Assembly: GCA_937918935.1 (NCBI GenBank)
Contig: CAKZSI010000008.1
Span: 186,001 to 250,000, forward strand
Reading direction: 5' to 3'
DNA length: 64,000 bases
Origin: an uncultured Chloroflexales bacterium
GTDB taxonomy: Bacteria; Chloroflexota; Chloroflexia; Chloroflexales; Chloroflexaceae
The position numbers and the translations under genes are program-made. Shown piece by piece: positions 33,958 to 42,421 of this stretch; the first letter of the stretch is position 1, and each line of letters begins with the position of its first letter. The notes below the pieces were generated by a model. That model made no database searches. It was not told where the DNA came from and saw only the letters and a program-made list of their open reading frames with translations.

Positions 33958-35559
33958 CTACCGCCGTCGCGCGAAATAACTCGTCTCCTCGTCCGCGAAG
34001 CGCAACTCCCACTCATAGGGACGCGCCTGCGCCCAGTCCACGAGCGGCGCCTGCTCGGTATTGCTCAACAGCAGCCCGTCTATGGCGTAGGCGGCCAGCA
34101 GCCGTTCCACCTCCAGCCCGCTGTTAAGCAGTTGGTAGTCTCGCCACTGCTCAAACGGGTACAACTCGATCCGCGGGTCGGCCCACACCGGTTGCTCGGG
34201 CGCCGCCCAGATCAGGTAACTGCCGTAGCTCATAGCGTGGAACAGCCGCGCCGGGCGCTGCGGATCGCTGCGCAGGCGCTCTACCACCGCCACTGGCGTC
34301 TGGGGGTCGATCAGGGCGCCCAGTTGGGGCGGCAGGCCCAGGGCCGGCTTGACCCACGGCAGGGCCAGCGCCAGCAGCAGGGCGATGCCACCCGCCAGGG
34401 CGGCGTTCAGCGCTGGCAGCCCCTGGTACGACCGGCGCGTCGTTGTCTCCCCGGTGCGCCAGCTCGCCAGTTGGACCACCAGCAGCGGCGTGGCTGCCGC
34501 GGTGAACCAGATGTTGTTGCGCACCGCGCCAAGGGCCAGCCAGAGAAAGGCCCCCGCCGTGAGCATATCTACCAGGTCGGGCGTGCGGCGGGCATAGGCC
34601 AGGATCACTATCCCGGCCAGCAGAAAGAGGAAGAAGATCGCCCCGTTCGGGTCGCGAATTGTCGGCGGCGCCCACTCGGTGACCAGACCGGTCACCTGCG
34701 AACTGCTCAGGAGGTTGCGTACATAACCCAGCACCTGCACGCCGCCGGGGTTGAGCAGCCAGCTTGCGCCGGTGAGGGCGCCGGCCAGAGCCAGGTGCCA
34801 GAGGGGCGGGCGGGCGGGCGGAGGGGGCCGCTCCAGCACATCCTCGGCCCGCCCGACGGGCCGGCTGGCCCAGGCGCGCGCTTCGGCCCACTCCTCCATG
34901 CGCCGTCGCACCGCCTCGCCCACGAACACCAGGGCGATCAGCGCCCCGCCGAGCACAAAGGAGCCGTGCAGGTTGACCCACAGCACGCCGAAGAGCGGCA
35001 AGAGCAACAGTGGCCGGTAGAAGCGCGCCGGGTCAGTCCGCCCACCGCACAGTTCCGGTATGCGCCACGCGCTGAGCACGTAGAGCGAGGCAATGAACAG
35101 CGGCAGCGCGTAGGTCTGTGGGCGCACGATCCAGTTGTCAAACGAGGCCGGCATAGTGGCCAGGAGCAAGAACCCCGCGCTCAGCCGCGCCGACCTGCTG
35201 CGCCGCAGGCACAGGCGCAGCAAGAGACCATAGGCCAGCGCCAGCACCAGCGCCTGTACCACGATGATCAGCGGCACGCCGCCGAGCTGGTGCAGCGCGT
35301 AGAGGAACACCTGAGCCAGCCAGCTCTGGTTGTAAAATGGCTCCCCGGCGTGGGTGTATGAAAAGCTGTCAACAGTGGGAATCTCCCCGCTGGCGACGAT
35401 CAGCCGGCCCGTAGCCATGTGCCACCAGAAGTCGTGGGGCGGGATGGGCGTCAACAAGGCTCGCAGGGCGATAAACGCCAGCGCCGCGAACAACCACACC
35501 TGGTCGAGACTTAACCCCGCCAGCGCGATTCTGTTTCGTTGTCCGGCTACCACCTTCAT
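33958..35559 (-). CDS. GT-C-like polytopic membrane protein (paralogue 1)
   Basis: A 533-residue protein. The ATG at 35559 is fixed by its 4-base overlap with the upstream paralogue's stop. About ten to twelve membrane helices lie between residues 20 and 440. The first extracytoplasmic loop carries PHDFWWHMATGRL (Asp43) and YNQSWLAQVFLYALHQLGG. The C-terminal domain has DPRIELYPFEQWRDY. This architecture matches GT-C-type glycosyltransferases, where an acidic residue in loop 1 is catalytic, but I cannot place it in a named CAZy family. It is probably an operon with the upstream paralogue, facing a DPM-type synthase. Confidence 0.65.
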   Translation of the reverse strand: MKVVAGQRNRIALAGLSLDQVWLFAALAFIALRALLTPIPPHDFWWHMATGRLIVASGEIPTVDSFSYTHAGEPFYNQSWLAQVFLYALHQLGGVPLIIVVQALVLALAYGLLLRLCLRRSRSARLSAGFLLLATMPASFDNWIVRPQTYALPLFIASLYVLSAWRIPELCGGRTDPARFYRPLLLLPLFGVLWVNLHGSFVLGGALIALVFVGEAVRRRMEEWAEARAWASRPVGRAEDVLERPPPPARPPLWHLALAGALTGASWLLNPGGVQVLGYVRNLLSSSQVTGLVTEWAPPTIRDPNGAIFFLFLLAGIVILAYARRTPDLVDMLTAGAFLWLALGAVRNNIWFTAAATPLLVVQLASWRTGETTTRRSYQGLPALNAALAGGIALLLALALPWVKPALGLPPQLGALIDPQTPVAVVERLRSDPQRPARLFHAMSYGSYLIWAAPEQPVWADPRIELYPFEQWRDYQLLNSGLEVERLLAAYAIDGLLLSNTEQAPLVDWAQARPYEWELRFADEETSYFARRR

Positions 35560-37112
35560 CGGCGCCACACCTCGGTGCGACCATCGCCAAAGGTGCGCTG
35601 CCAGCCGGGGAGGGCCGGCATCGTGCGCGCCAGTTCAGGCTGCAGTTCTGTGTCAATCACCGCGCAGGCGATCGCGTGCCGGTCGAAAAAGCCGGCCACG
35701 TCGCGTCCCTCGCTCACCGCGCGGTACTCCTGCCACAACTCCAGCGGAAACAACTCCACCCGCGGATCGATAAAGTGCTGCGCGGCAGGATAGAGCGCCC
35801 AGGCCATATACGAACCATAGCCCATCTCGTTGAAGATCCGTCCTGCACATGGCCTCTCCAGCAGATGCTCCACCGCGCCGACAGGTGTCTCGGTGGTGAA
35901 CAGCAACGGTGCACCGGGCAGATCCACGAACAGATTGCGGTAGGCCTGCGGTAAGTTGAGCAAGGGCTTGCTCCAGGGTTGCACTGCCGCCACCAGGGCC
36001 AGCAGGCCGAGGGCCACGGCCAGATTGGCCGCGCCGCCCGCGCCCCGCTCGCGCGGCGAGCGTCGCGTCGCCCCAAAAACCGGGCGCGGCGCCACCAGCG
36101 CCTGCGCGGCGATCGGCATCGCCACCATGCCCCACCAGATCACGTAGCGCATCCCCACGAAGGCCTGCCAGCCCAGGCCACAGACCAGCAGCACCTCGGT
36201 AATACTCGGGCGGCGGCGGGCGAAGGCAAAGGCAGCGATGACCCCCAGCACGCCCAGGTAAAACGCCGCACCGGCCACGCTCCGCGGCGTCGGCGATTGC
36301 CACTCGCCGATCAACTGCTGGCTGGGGGCATTGCCCAGCATATCGCGCACGTAGCCAAACACCCCCGCGCCGAGCGGGTTGAGCAGTGTCGCCGCCAGCA
36401 TCGCCGCCGCCGCCAGGCCCAGGGCGCGCAGGCGCGCCCACGGCAGGGCGCGTGGCTGCCGCAGCACCCGCCGCAGCACCTCGCCGGTCAGAAAGGCAGC
36501 CGTTACCAGCAGGCCCAGCACAAAAGCGCCATGCAGGTTCACCCACAGCGCCATGATCAGCGGCAGCGCCGCCAGCCAGCGGGGGGCCAGGCGCCCCTCG
36601 GCATAGCGGCTCAGCAGCATAAACACCGCCATGAAAGGTAGCCAGGACCAGATCTGGGTGCGAAGCAGCACATTGTTGATCGCCATCGCCCCCGCGGCAA
36701 AAGCCGCCAGCGCCGCCAGCCGCCACGACCCGCTGCGCAGCCGTGCCTCCACCGCGACCAGGGTGAAGACCGCCGCGCCGAGCAGGTTGCGCGCGAACAC
36801 CACCAGCGGAAAGCCGCCCAGGCGGTACAACTGGTAGAATAACCACTCCCCCAGCCAGCTCTGATAAACGTATGGGTGATCGGCCGGCAGCGTCCAGGCG
36901 AACAGATTGGTGGCCGGGATCCCGCTCGTCGCGATCAACTCGCCGGCCTTGAGGTGCCACCAGAAATCGTTGGGCGAGGTAGGCACCAGGCTGATGCAGG
37001 CCGCGATCACGCTTAGCGACAGCAGCACCCACAGGTGGTCGAGGCGCAGTGCCGGCAGGGCACGGGGCGTCGCTCGCGAGGTTGTCAGATCTGCCGCTGC
37101 GTTCGTTTCCAT
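35556..37112 (-). CDS. GT-C-like polytopic membrane protein (paralogue 2)
   Basis: A 518-residue paralogue of the next gene, from the ATG at 37112. Conserved blocks: SPNDFWWHLKAGELI (Asp49), YQSWLGEWLFYQLYRLGGF, PLIMALWVNLHGAFVLGL and DPRVELFPLELWQEYR. About a dozen membrane helices. By comparison with paralogue 1, the loop-1 Asp, the Trp-Trp-His triplet and the C-terminal DPR(I/V)EL block are the invariant points, hence candidate functional residues. It is divergent from the polyprenyl-phosphate mannosyltransferase across 129 bases, which would supply a donor if these are transferases. Confidence 0.65.
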   Translation of the reverse strand: METNAAADLTTSRATPRALPALRLDHLWVLLSLSVIAACISLVPTSPNDFWWHLKAGELIATSGIPATNLFAWTLPADHPYVYQSWLGEWLFYQLYRLGGFPLVVFARNLLGAAVFTLVAVEARLRSGSWRLAALAAFAAGAMAINNVLLRTQIWSWLPFMAVFMLLSRYAEGRLAPRWLAALPLIMALWVNLHGAFVLGLLVTAAFLTGEVLRRVLRQPRALPWARLRALGLAAAAMLAATLLNPLGAGVFGYVRDMLGNAPSQQLIGEWQSPTPRSVAGAAFYLGVLGVIAAFAFARRRPSITEVLLVCGLGWQAFVGMRYVIWWGMVAMPIAAQALVAPRPVFGATRRSPRERGAGGAANLAVALGLLALVAAVQPWSKPLLNLPQAYRNLFVDLPGAPLLFTTETPVGAVEHLLERPCAGRIFNEMGYGSYMAWALYPAAQHFIDPRVELFPLELWQEYRAVSEGRDVAGFFDRHAIACAVIDTELQPELARTMPALPGWQRTFGDGRTEVWRR

Positions 37113-37154
37113 AGGTTTCCGTTCGTTTCTGTGCCTTCTGGTTCGCGCGCGAGG

Positions 37155-37165
37155 GTATAATACCA
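37155..37165. promoter_or_regulatory. Symmetric -10-like element in divergent gap
   Basis: GGTATAATACC, almost palindromic, gives TATAAT toward the mannosyltransferase gene and TATTAT toward the GT-C-like pair. No clear -35 on either side. Confidence 0.4.
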
Positions 37166-37241
37166 TCTGGTTATTACGGGCGTGCCTGGACCCCACGTAG
37201 CCCTGGTCAACGCCGTTTGCGGAAGCGAGGCCTCAGCCACT

Positions 37242-37997
37242 ATGCTTGCAACACCAGCCGGCCCACCGATTTCCCTTCGCCCGGCCCCCGCCGTCGCCGA
37301 TTGCACGGTAGTGGTGCCAACCTACAATGAGGCGGAGAACATCACCCGGTTGATCGAACTCCTGCTCGTCGACCCCCGTTGCCGGGTGCTGGTGGTGGAC
37401 GACGCCTCGCCCGATGGCACCGGGGCGCTGGTGGCCGAACTCGCGTGCGCCGAGCCCCGCGTGGGATTGCTGGCGCGGCCAGGCAAACTGGGGCTTGGCA
37501 CAGCCTACATCGCCGGCTTCCGGCGCGCCCTGGCCGAGGGGGCCGAGTATATTTTCGAGATGGACGCCGACTTCTCCCACGATCCGCGCTATCTGCCCGA
37601 GCTGCGCGCCACTGCCGAGGCCGGGGCGGACCTGGTCATCGGCTCGCGCTACGTGCCCGGCGGCGGTACCACCGATTGGGGTCTGGCGCGGCGGATCATC
37701 AGCCGCGGTGGCAATCTCTACGCCGGCCTGATCCTCTCCCTGCCCGTCGCCGACGCCACCGGCGGCTTCCGCTGCTACCGCCGCCGGGTGCTCGAACGGC
37801 TCGATCTTACTGCCGTGCGCTCGAATGGCTATGCCTTTCAAATTGAGATGGCCTACCGCGCCCACCGGGCCGGGTTTCGCATCGCCGAAGTGCCGATCAT
37901 CTTCCCCGACCGGCGCGTGGGCCGCTCGAAGATGTCGCGCCGGATCGTGATCGAGGCCCTGATCAACGTCTGGAGGCTGCGCCTGGGCCTGATCTGA
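37242..37997 (+). CDS. Polyprenyl-phosphate mannosyltransferase (DPM1-like, GT2)
   Basis: I start at ATG 37242 (251 residues; GAGG upstream); GTG 37182 would add 20 residues. GT2 family motifs: VVVPTYNEAENITRLIELLL, VLVVDDASPDGTG, the DXD-containing FEMDADFSHDP, LVIGSRYVPGG, and the C-terminal VPIIFPDRRVGRSKMSRRI typical of dolichol-phosphate mannose synthases. It makes a polyprenyl-phosphate hexose from a nucleotide sugar on the cytoplasmic side, the donor used by GT-C enzymes. No C-terminal membrane domain, so it is the short (DPM1-type) form. Glucose rather than mannose cannot be excluded. Confidence 0.9.
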   Translation: MLATPAGPPISLRPAPAVADCTVVVPTYNEAENITRLIELLLVDPRCRVLVVDDASPDGTGALVAELACAEPRVGLLARPGKLGLGTAYIAGFRRALAEGAEYIFEMDADFSHDPRYLPELRATAEAGADLVIGSRYVPGGGTTDWGLARRIISRGGNLYAGLILSLPVADATGGFRCYRRRVLERLDLTAVRSNGYAFQIEMAYRAHRAGFRIAEVPIIFPDRRVGRSKMSRRIVIEALINVWRLRLGLI

Positions 37998-38126
37998 AGG
38001 AACAAGAGCCTTCCGAGCACCCATCTAACGACCTGGGAGAAGTGCGGAGGCCGGCATCCTTACAGAGTACTTCTCGTTCCGCCCATGGCCACGGTCCCGT
38101 TCCCCGTGTATGGCTCCTCGCCCCGT

Positions 38127-38193
38127 CCCTGACCCTCCCGGCGGGGGGGCGGGGAGGGGGGCAGAAATGCAAGGAAACTCAGTTTACAGACCA
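38127..38193. repeat. Second copy (right half) of family C element
   Basis: A GGCGGGGGG/CGGGGAGGGGGGC block and AAGGAAACTCAGTTTACAGAC match the right half of 20872-21008, including the TTTACAGAC end. A degenerate left end (TTACAGAGTACTTCTCG) may lie near 38058. Confidence 0.45.
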
Positions 38194-38239
38194 GTAAGGG
38201 AAGTTTTCGAATAAACCCCCTGACCCTCTGGAGGAACCA

Positions 38240-39301
38240 GTGACAGCCGAGATCGCCGAAAAAATCGACCAGTTCGTGAGCGCCTACCGCGAAGAACTCG
38301 AGCGCACGCGCCGCGAGGCGCAGGAAGTGGAAGTGCTTGTGCGCCAGAGCACCGGAGAAGTAGAGAAGCTCGGTCAGCGCGAGTTGACGGTCTCGAACCG
38401 GGTGCGGGATCTGGAGGTCAACCTTGACCGCTACAGCAAGGACGAGATCAAGAACTTCTACACCGCTGCCCAGGAGGTGCAGATGCGCCTCCAGATTATG
38501 CGCGGCCAGCTCGAACAGGTGCAACTGCGCCGCGATGCCCTGCGCGCCCGCCAGACCCAGCTAGCCGATGTGGTGGCGCTGCTTGAAGAGGTGCGCGACT
38601 CGCTCAAGCATGACACGACCCACTCCGACGATCATGGCCTTGACACTGATACCATGATCGCCAATATCATCCAGTCGCAAGAGAGCGAACGCCTGCGGAT
38701 CTCCCTCCAGATGCACGACGGCCCCGCCCAGGCCATGAGCAACCTGGTCCTGCGGGCCGAGATCTGCCAGCGTCTGCTCGATCGCGATCTGGAACAGGCC
38801 CGCGCTGAATTGAATGGCTTGAAGACGGCTATTAATACGACGCTCCAGGACACGCGCAAACTCATCTTCGACCTGCGCCCGATGACCCTCGATGATCTCG
38901 GTCTCATCCCCACACTTCGCCGCTACACCACGCAGTTTGGCGAAAAGAGCGGCCTCGAGATCAACCTGATGGTGCAGAGCCTGGAGCAGCGGCTGCCCAG
39001 CCATTACGAAGTGACGATCTTCCGCTTCTTGCAAGAGGCGCTCAACAACGTCGCCCGCCACGCCAATGCCAACCAGGTGCGTGTGCTGCTCGACGGCTCG
39101 GGCAACACATTGCAGATCGTGGTCGAGGACGATGGCAGCGGCTTCCACGTGAGCGAGACCCTCAATAACCTGAATGCTCGCCGGCACATGGGCATCGCCA
39201 GCATGCGCCAGCAGATCGAGGTGCTGCTCCGCGGCGAGTTTGGCATCGAGAGCGCCATCGGTCGCGGCACCCGCGTCGCCGCAACTATTCCGCTCCCCTA
39301 G
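38240..39301 (+). CDS. DegS/NarL-partner-type sensor histidine kinase (cytoplasmic)
   Basis: A 353-residue protein from GTG 38240, with GGAGGAA before it. The N-terminal half (1-140) is a DegS-like sensor coiled coil without membrane helices. The HisKA_3 dimerisation domain follows, with ERLRISLQMHDGPAQAMSNL (phospho-acceptor His159), and then a HATPase domain (FLQEALNNVARHANANQVRV, VEDDGSGFHV, GIASMRQQIEVL, GRGTRVAATIP). It would phosphorylate a NarL/FixJ-type response regulator, which is not encoded beside it. The 215-base gap upstream holds the family C copy. Confidence 0.92.
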   Translation: MTAEIAEKIDQFVSAYREELERTRREAQEVEVLVRQSTGEVEKLGQRELTVSNRVRDLEVNLDRYSKDEIKNFYTAAQEVQMRLQIMRGQLEQVQLRRDALRARQTQLADVVALLEEVRDSLKHDTTHSDDHGLDTDTMIANIIQSQESERLRISLQMHDGPAQAMSNLVLRAEICQRLLDRDLEQARAELNGLKTAINTTLQDTRKLIFDLRPMTLDDLGLIPTLRRYTTQFGEKSGLEINLMVQSLEQRLPSHYEVTIFRFLQEALNNVARHANANQVRVLLDGSGNTLQIVVEDDGSGFHVSETLNNLNARRHMGIASMRQQIEVLLRGEFGIESAIGRGTRVAATIPLP

Positions 39302-39335
39302 CCGCTCGCGCGCCGTAGGTGCAGACACCAGAAAG

Positions 39336-39364
39336 GGTCTGGAAGGGTTTTGCCCTCCCAGACC
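39336..39364. terminator. 12-bp hairpin between convergent genes
   Basis: GGTCTGGAAGGG, loop TTTTG, CCCTCCCAGACC, one mismatch, between the convergent kinase and oxidoreductase genes. It probably terminates both. Confidence 0.6.
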
Positions 39365-39403
39365 CTCTCCGCCCCCGCCGGACTGCTCTCTGCTCCACGC
39401 CCC

Positions 39404-41464
39404 CTACCCCCGCCGTACCCGCACCAGGTTGGTGTGAAAGGTGCTTTGCCCGGCCAGGTCGGCCAGATCGTCGGGCGTGGTCCAGTTGATGTTGCGGTCC
39501 CCGGGCGAGAGACCCCCCCAGTGGCCCTTGGGGGCCACGGCAACGCCGGGAGGCACGTCGTCGGTGACGACCGCGCGCAGGCGACACCAGCCACGCTCAT
39601 TTTCGACCACCACGGCATCGCCATCGCCAATGCCGCGCGCCGCGGCATCGGCGGGGTTGATCTCGATGAACGGCACGCCTTCTTTTTCCCGCAGAGCTGG
39701 CTGGTTGGCCATACTCGATGAGACGAAGTGGTGCGAAGCACCCGACAGAACGATCAGACGTTCGTCGTCAAGGCGCGTGGCCCGCTCGCGCAGGGCCGGC
39801 GGCTCCACATAGTCGGGCAGCGGGTCGAGGCCCTGGGCGGCCATGGCCGCACTGTACAGCTCCACCTTGCCCGACGGGGTGGGAAAGACGCCGTTGGCAA
39901 ACGGCACGTCAGCGCCCTCCAGGTTCAACCGCACCGTCCCCTCGGCCTGCAATCGCTCCAGGGTGATCCCGGCCAGAAAGGGGTTCCTGGCGCGGGTCGC
40001 GTCGAGCACTCCGCCAATGGCTTCCTCGGCGCTCTCGTGCAGCCACGGCTCGCTGTAGCCCATCCCCGCGGCCAGGAGGCGCATCACGTCCCAGTTGCTC
40101 CGGGCCTCGCCACGGGGCGCGATGGCGGGGTGGTTGTACTGCAAGTACCGATGCCCGTAAGCGGCGTGGAGGTCGGTGTGCTCGAGCTGCGTGGTCGCTG
40201 GCAGCACCAGGTCGGCGTAGCGGGCCGTGTCGGTGAGGAACTGCTCGTGAACCACCGTGAAGAGGTCCTCCCGCAGGAGGCCCTGCACGATCAGGCCGGC
40301 ATTGGGCGAGGAGGTCACCGGGTTGGCCCCGTAGACGTAGAGGGCCATAATCGGCGGGTCGCGCACCTCGCCGGTGAGGGCGGCGCCGAGGCGGTTCATA
40401 TTCACGATGCGCGGGGTGGGCGGGCAGTCCCGGCGATGCCCCACGGCCTCGCCGTCCCAGGCCGCATAGCCGCCGGTGGAGAAGGCCAGGCCGCCGCCCC
40501 GCGCGCCGTACTGCCCCACCACCGCGGGCAGGCAACACAGGGCGCGGAAGGTCTGCCCGCCGTTCTGGTGCCGTTGCACCCCGTCGGCCGTCTTGAGCAG
40601 GGCAGGCTTCGTCGTGGCATATCGGCGCGCCAGGGACACAATGGTAGCAGCGGAGACGCCGGTCAACGCGCTGGCCCGCTCGGGGGGGTACTGCATGGCC
40701 CGCTCACGCAGCGCCCGCCATCCCAGGCTGTGCGCCTCCAGCCAGGGTTCATCGTGCAGCCCTTCGCTGAAGATCACCTGCATCAGGCCCAGAACCAGGG
40801 CCGCGTCGGTGGCCGGGCGCAACTGGATGTGCTCGTCAGCCGAGCGGGCCGTGAGGGTGCGCCGCGGGTCAATCACGACCACGTAGGCGCCCTGTTTCTG
40901 GGCCTGGCGCAGAAAGGGCATCACGTGCGGCGCGGTGCTGGCCGGATTGTGCCCCCACAGCAACACCAGGCGACTGTGCAGCAGATCGGCGTAATCCGGG
41001 CCATGTCTGGCCCCCAGGGTAGCCATGACCGCGGCATGGGCCGCCGCACTACAGATCGAGCGTTCCAGGCCACTGGCGCCCATGCGGTTCCACAGGCGCT
41101 GGTTGCAGATGCCCATCTGCAGCAGGCCCAGGGTGCCGCTGTAGGAGTAGGGCAGAATGGCCGCCGCGCCGTAGGTGGCGATAATCTCGCGCCAGCGGGC
41201 AGTAATGGTCGCGATGGCCTCGTCCCAACCGATGCGTTCCCAGCGCCCCGCACCCTTCGGCCCCGTCCGGCGCAAAGGGTAGAGCAGCCGGTCAGGGCTA
41301 TAGACGCGCTCCAGGTAGGGCCGCACCTTGGCGCACAACCAGCCGCGGGTCACGGGATGTTCCGGGTCGGCGTAAAAGCGGAGCGCCTGACCATCCTGCA
41401 CCTCGGTGATGGTGGCACAGGTGTCCGGGCAGTCGTGGGGGCAGCAGCCACGAATACGTATCAT
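39404..41464 (-). CDS. Molybdopterin (bis-MGD) oxidoreductase
   Basis: A 686-residue protein from the ATG at 41464 (AGGGAAGG upstream). N-terminal [4Fe-4S] motif CPHDCPDTC (Cys8, Cys12, Cys16) completed by WLCAK near residue 44. Molybdopterin-domain blocks: RIGWDEAIATITARWREI, LLWGHNPASTAPHVMPFL, VIDPRRTLTARSADEH, LYVYGANPVTSSPN and LVLPATTQLEHTDLHAAYG. The dinucleotide-binding C-terminal domain ends HTNLVRVRRG. No Tat signal, so it is cytoplasmic. It belongs to the DMSO-reductase superfamily branch of anaerobic dehydrogenases with unassigned substrate. No electron-transfer subunit is adjacent. The 338-base gap upstream shows one hairpin next to ogt and a degenerate family A copy near 41535. 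Confidence 0.9.
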   Translation of the reverse strand: MIRIRGCCPHDCPDTCATITEVQDGQALRFYADPEHPVTRGWLCAKVRPYLERVYSPDRLLYPLRRTGPKGAGRWERIGWDEAIATITARWREIIATYGAAAILPYSYSGTLGLLQMGICNQRLWNRMGASGLERSICSAAAHAAVMATLGARHGPDYADLLHSRLVLLWGHNPASTAPHVMPFLRQAQKQGAYVVVIDPRRTLTARSADEHIQLRPATDAALVLGLMQVIFSEGLHDEPWLEAHSLGWRALRERAMQYPPERASALTGVSAATIVSLARRYATTKPALLKTADGVQRHQNGGQTFRALCCLPAVVGQYGARGGGLAFSTGGYAAWDGEAVGHRRDCPPTPRIVNMNRLGAALTGEVRDPPIMALYVYGANPVTSSPNAGLIVQGLLREDLFTVVHEQFLTDTARYADLVLPATTQLEHTDLHAAYGHRYLQYNHPAIAPRGEARSNWDVMRLLAAGMGYSEPWLHESAEEAIGGVLDATRARNPFLAGITLERLQAEGTVRLNLEGADVPFANGVFPTPSGKVELYSAAMAAQGLDPLPDYVEPPALRERATRLDDERLIVLSGASHHFVSSSMANQPALREKEGVPFIEINPADAAARGIGDGDAVVVENERGWCRLRAVVTDDVPPGVAVAPKGHWGGLSPGDRNINWTTPDDLADLAGQSTFHTNLVRVRRG

Positions 41465-41768
41465 CAGGAATGCACCTTCCCTCGGAGTTGTCGATGCCGC
41501 TTCGTTCCGAACCATCTCTCCTGGCAGAGGCATTGGGAAGCCCGGTCTCCCTATTCTAGCCAACGTGACCCCACTGCCATTCCCAGACATACTACAGCAT
41601 CCGGAGCATCTGGCATGGTTCACACCACGTTGCCATTCGGGGGGTGCGGAGGAGGCAGCCGTCCGCGTCTCCCCCGAACGATAACCGGGCAGGCCACGCA
41701 GCGAAACCACGTCTCGCACCAATTCCTGTTACAGCGTATACGTACAGGTTGCAACGGATTGATGAGCC

Positions 41769-41798
41769 GCCGGAGGGCCGAAGCATTGGCCCTCCGGC
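41769..41798. terminator. 11-bp perfect hairpin after ogt
   Basis: GCCGGAGGGCC, 8-base loop, exact complement, five bases beyond the ogt stop on the minus strand; no T-tract. Confidence 0.55.
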
Positions 41799-41802
41799 CT
41801 GA

Positions 41803-42306
41803 TCACCCCCGCTGGCGCTCCAGGGTGAGCAGCGCGCGCTTACGCTCAAGGCCCCAGCGAAAGCCCTGGAGCCGGCCATTGCTGGCCACGGCGCGATGGC
41901 ACGGCACCACCAGGGCCACCGGGTTGGCCGCACAGGCCCCACCCACCGCCCGGGCCGCGCCATGCCCCAGGCCGAGGCCCTCGGCAATCTGCCCGTAGCT
42001 GCGGGTCTCGCCGTAGGGAATGGTGCGCAACGCCTCCCAGACCCGGCGCTGGAAGGGCGTGCCGGGCAGATCGAGGGGCGCGTCGGGGCACGGCCCGCGA
42101 CCCGCGAGATAGTCGGTCAGCCCCGTGGCGATAGCGGCGAGCCTTGCATCGTCGCGCTGGAGTTGCGCCTGCGGGAAGGCCCGGCGCAGTTCGCTCTCCA
42201 GCGTGGCAACGTCCTCCCCAAAGGCAACCCGGCACAGCCCTCGCCCGGTTGCAGCAACCAGCAGCCAGCCCAGACGGCTGCTGGCGATGGTGTAGTGGAT
42301 GTCCAT
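41803..42306 (-). CDS. ogt: Methylated-DNA-protein-cysteine S-methyltransferase
   Basis: A 167-residue protein with an N-terminal ribonuclease-like domain and a C-terminal DNA-binding domain: TPFQRRVWEALRTIPYGETR, YGQIAEGLG, and the active site VPCHRAVASNG (Cys136), where the usual second Val is Ala. The enzyme removes O6-alkyl groups from guanine by irreversible transfer to its cysteine. No Ada-type transcription domain is fused. It is single-gene between palindromes. Confidence 0.95.
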   Translation of the reverse strand: MDIHYTIASSRLGWLLVAATGRGLCRVAFGEDVATLESELRRAFPQAQLQRDDARLAAIATGLTDYLAGRGPCPDAPLDLPGTPFQRRVWEALRTIPYGETRSYGQIAEGLGLGHGAARAVGGACAANPVALVVPCHRAVASNGRLQGFRWGLERKRALLTLERQRG

Positions 42307-42348
42307 CCGTAAGGCGCCTCACTCTCTCCGACGTAGCGGCGAGGGCAC

Positions 42349-42367
42349 GGGGCACCCAGGTTTCCCC
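42349..42367. repeat. Degenerate family A palindrome
   Basis: GGGGCACCCAGGTTTCCCC, two mismatches, between ogt and the EamA transporter. Confidence 0.45.
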
Positions 42368-42421
42368 GCACCCCTCCGTGCCAACCAGCCTGGGCATAGG
42401 GTAAGCCAGTTTCCCGAACGT

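Noticed and set aside
39728-41998. 756-codon plus-strand frame opposite the molybdopterin oxidoreductase
   Set aside because: Same reasoning: antisense of a well-conserved enzyme, with no motif of its own.
16821-42367. CRISPR array
   Set aside because: The recurring palindromes are spread over kilobases with unrelated spacing, and no cas genes are present. They are dispersed repeats, not an array.
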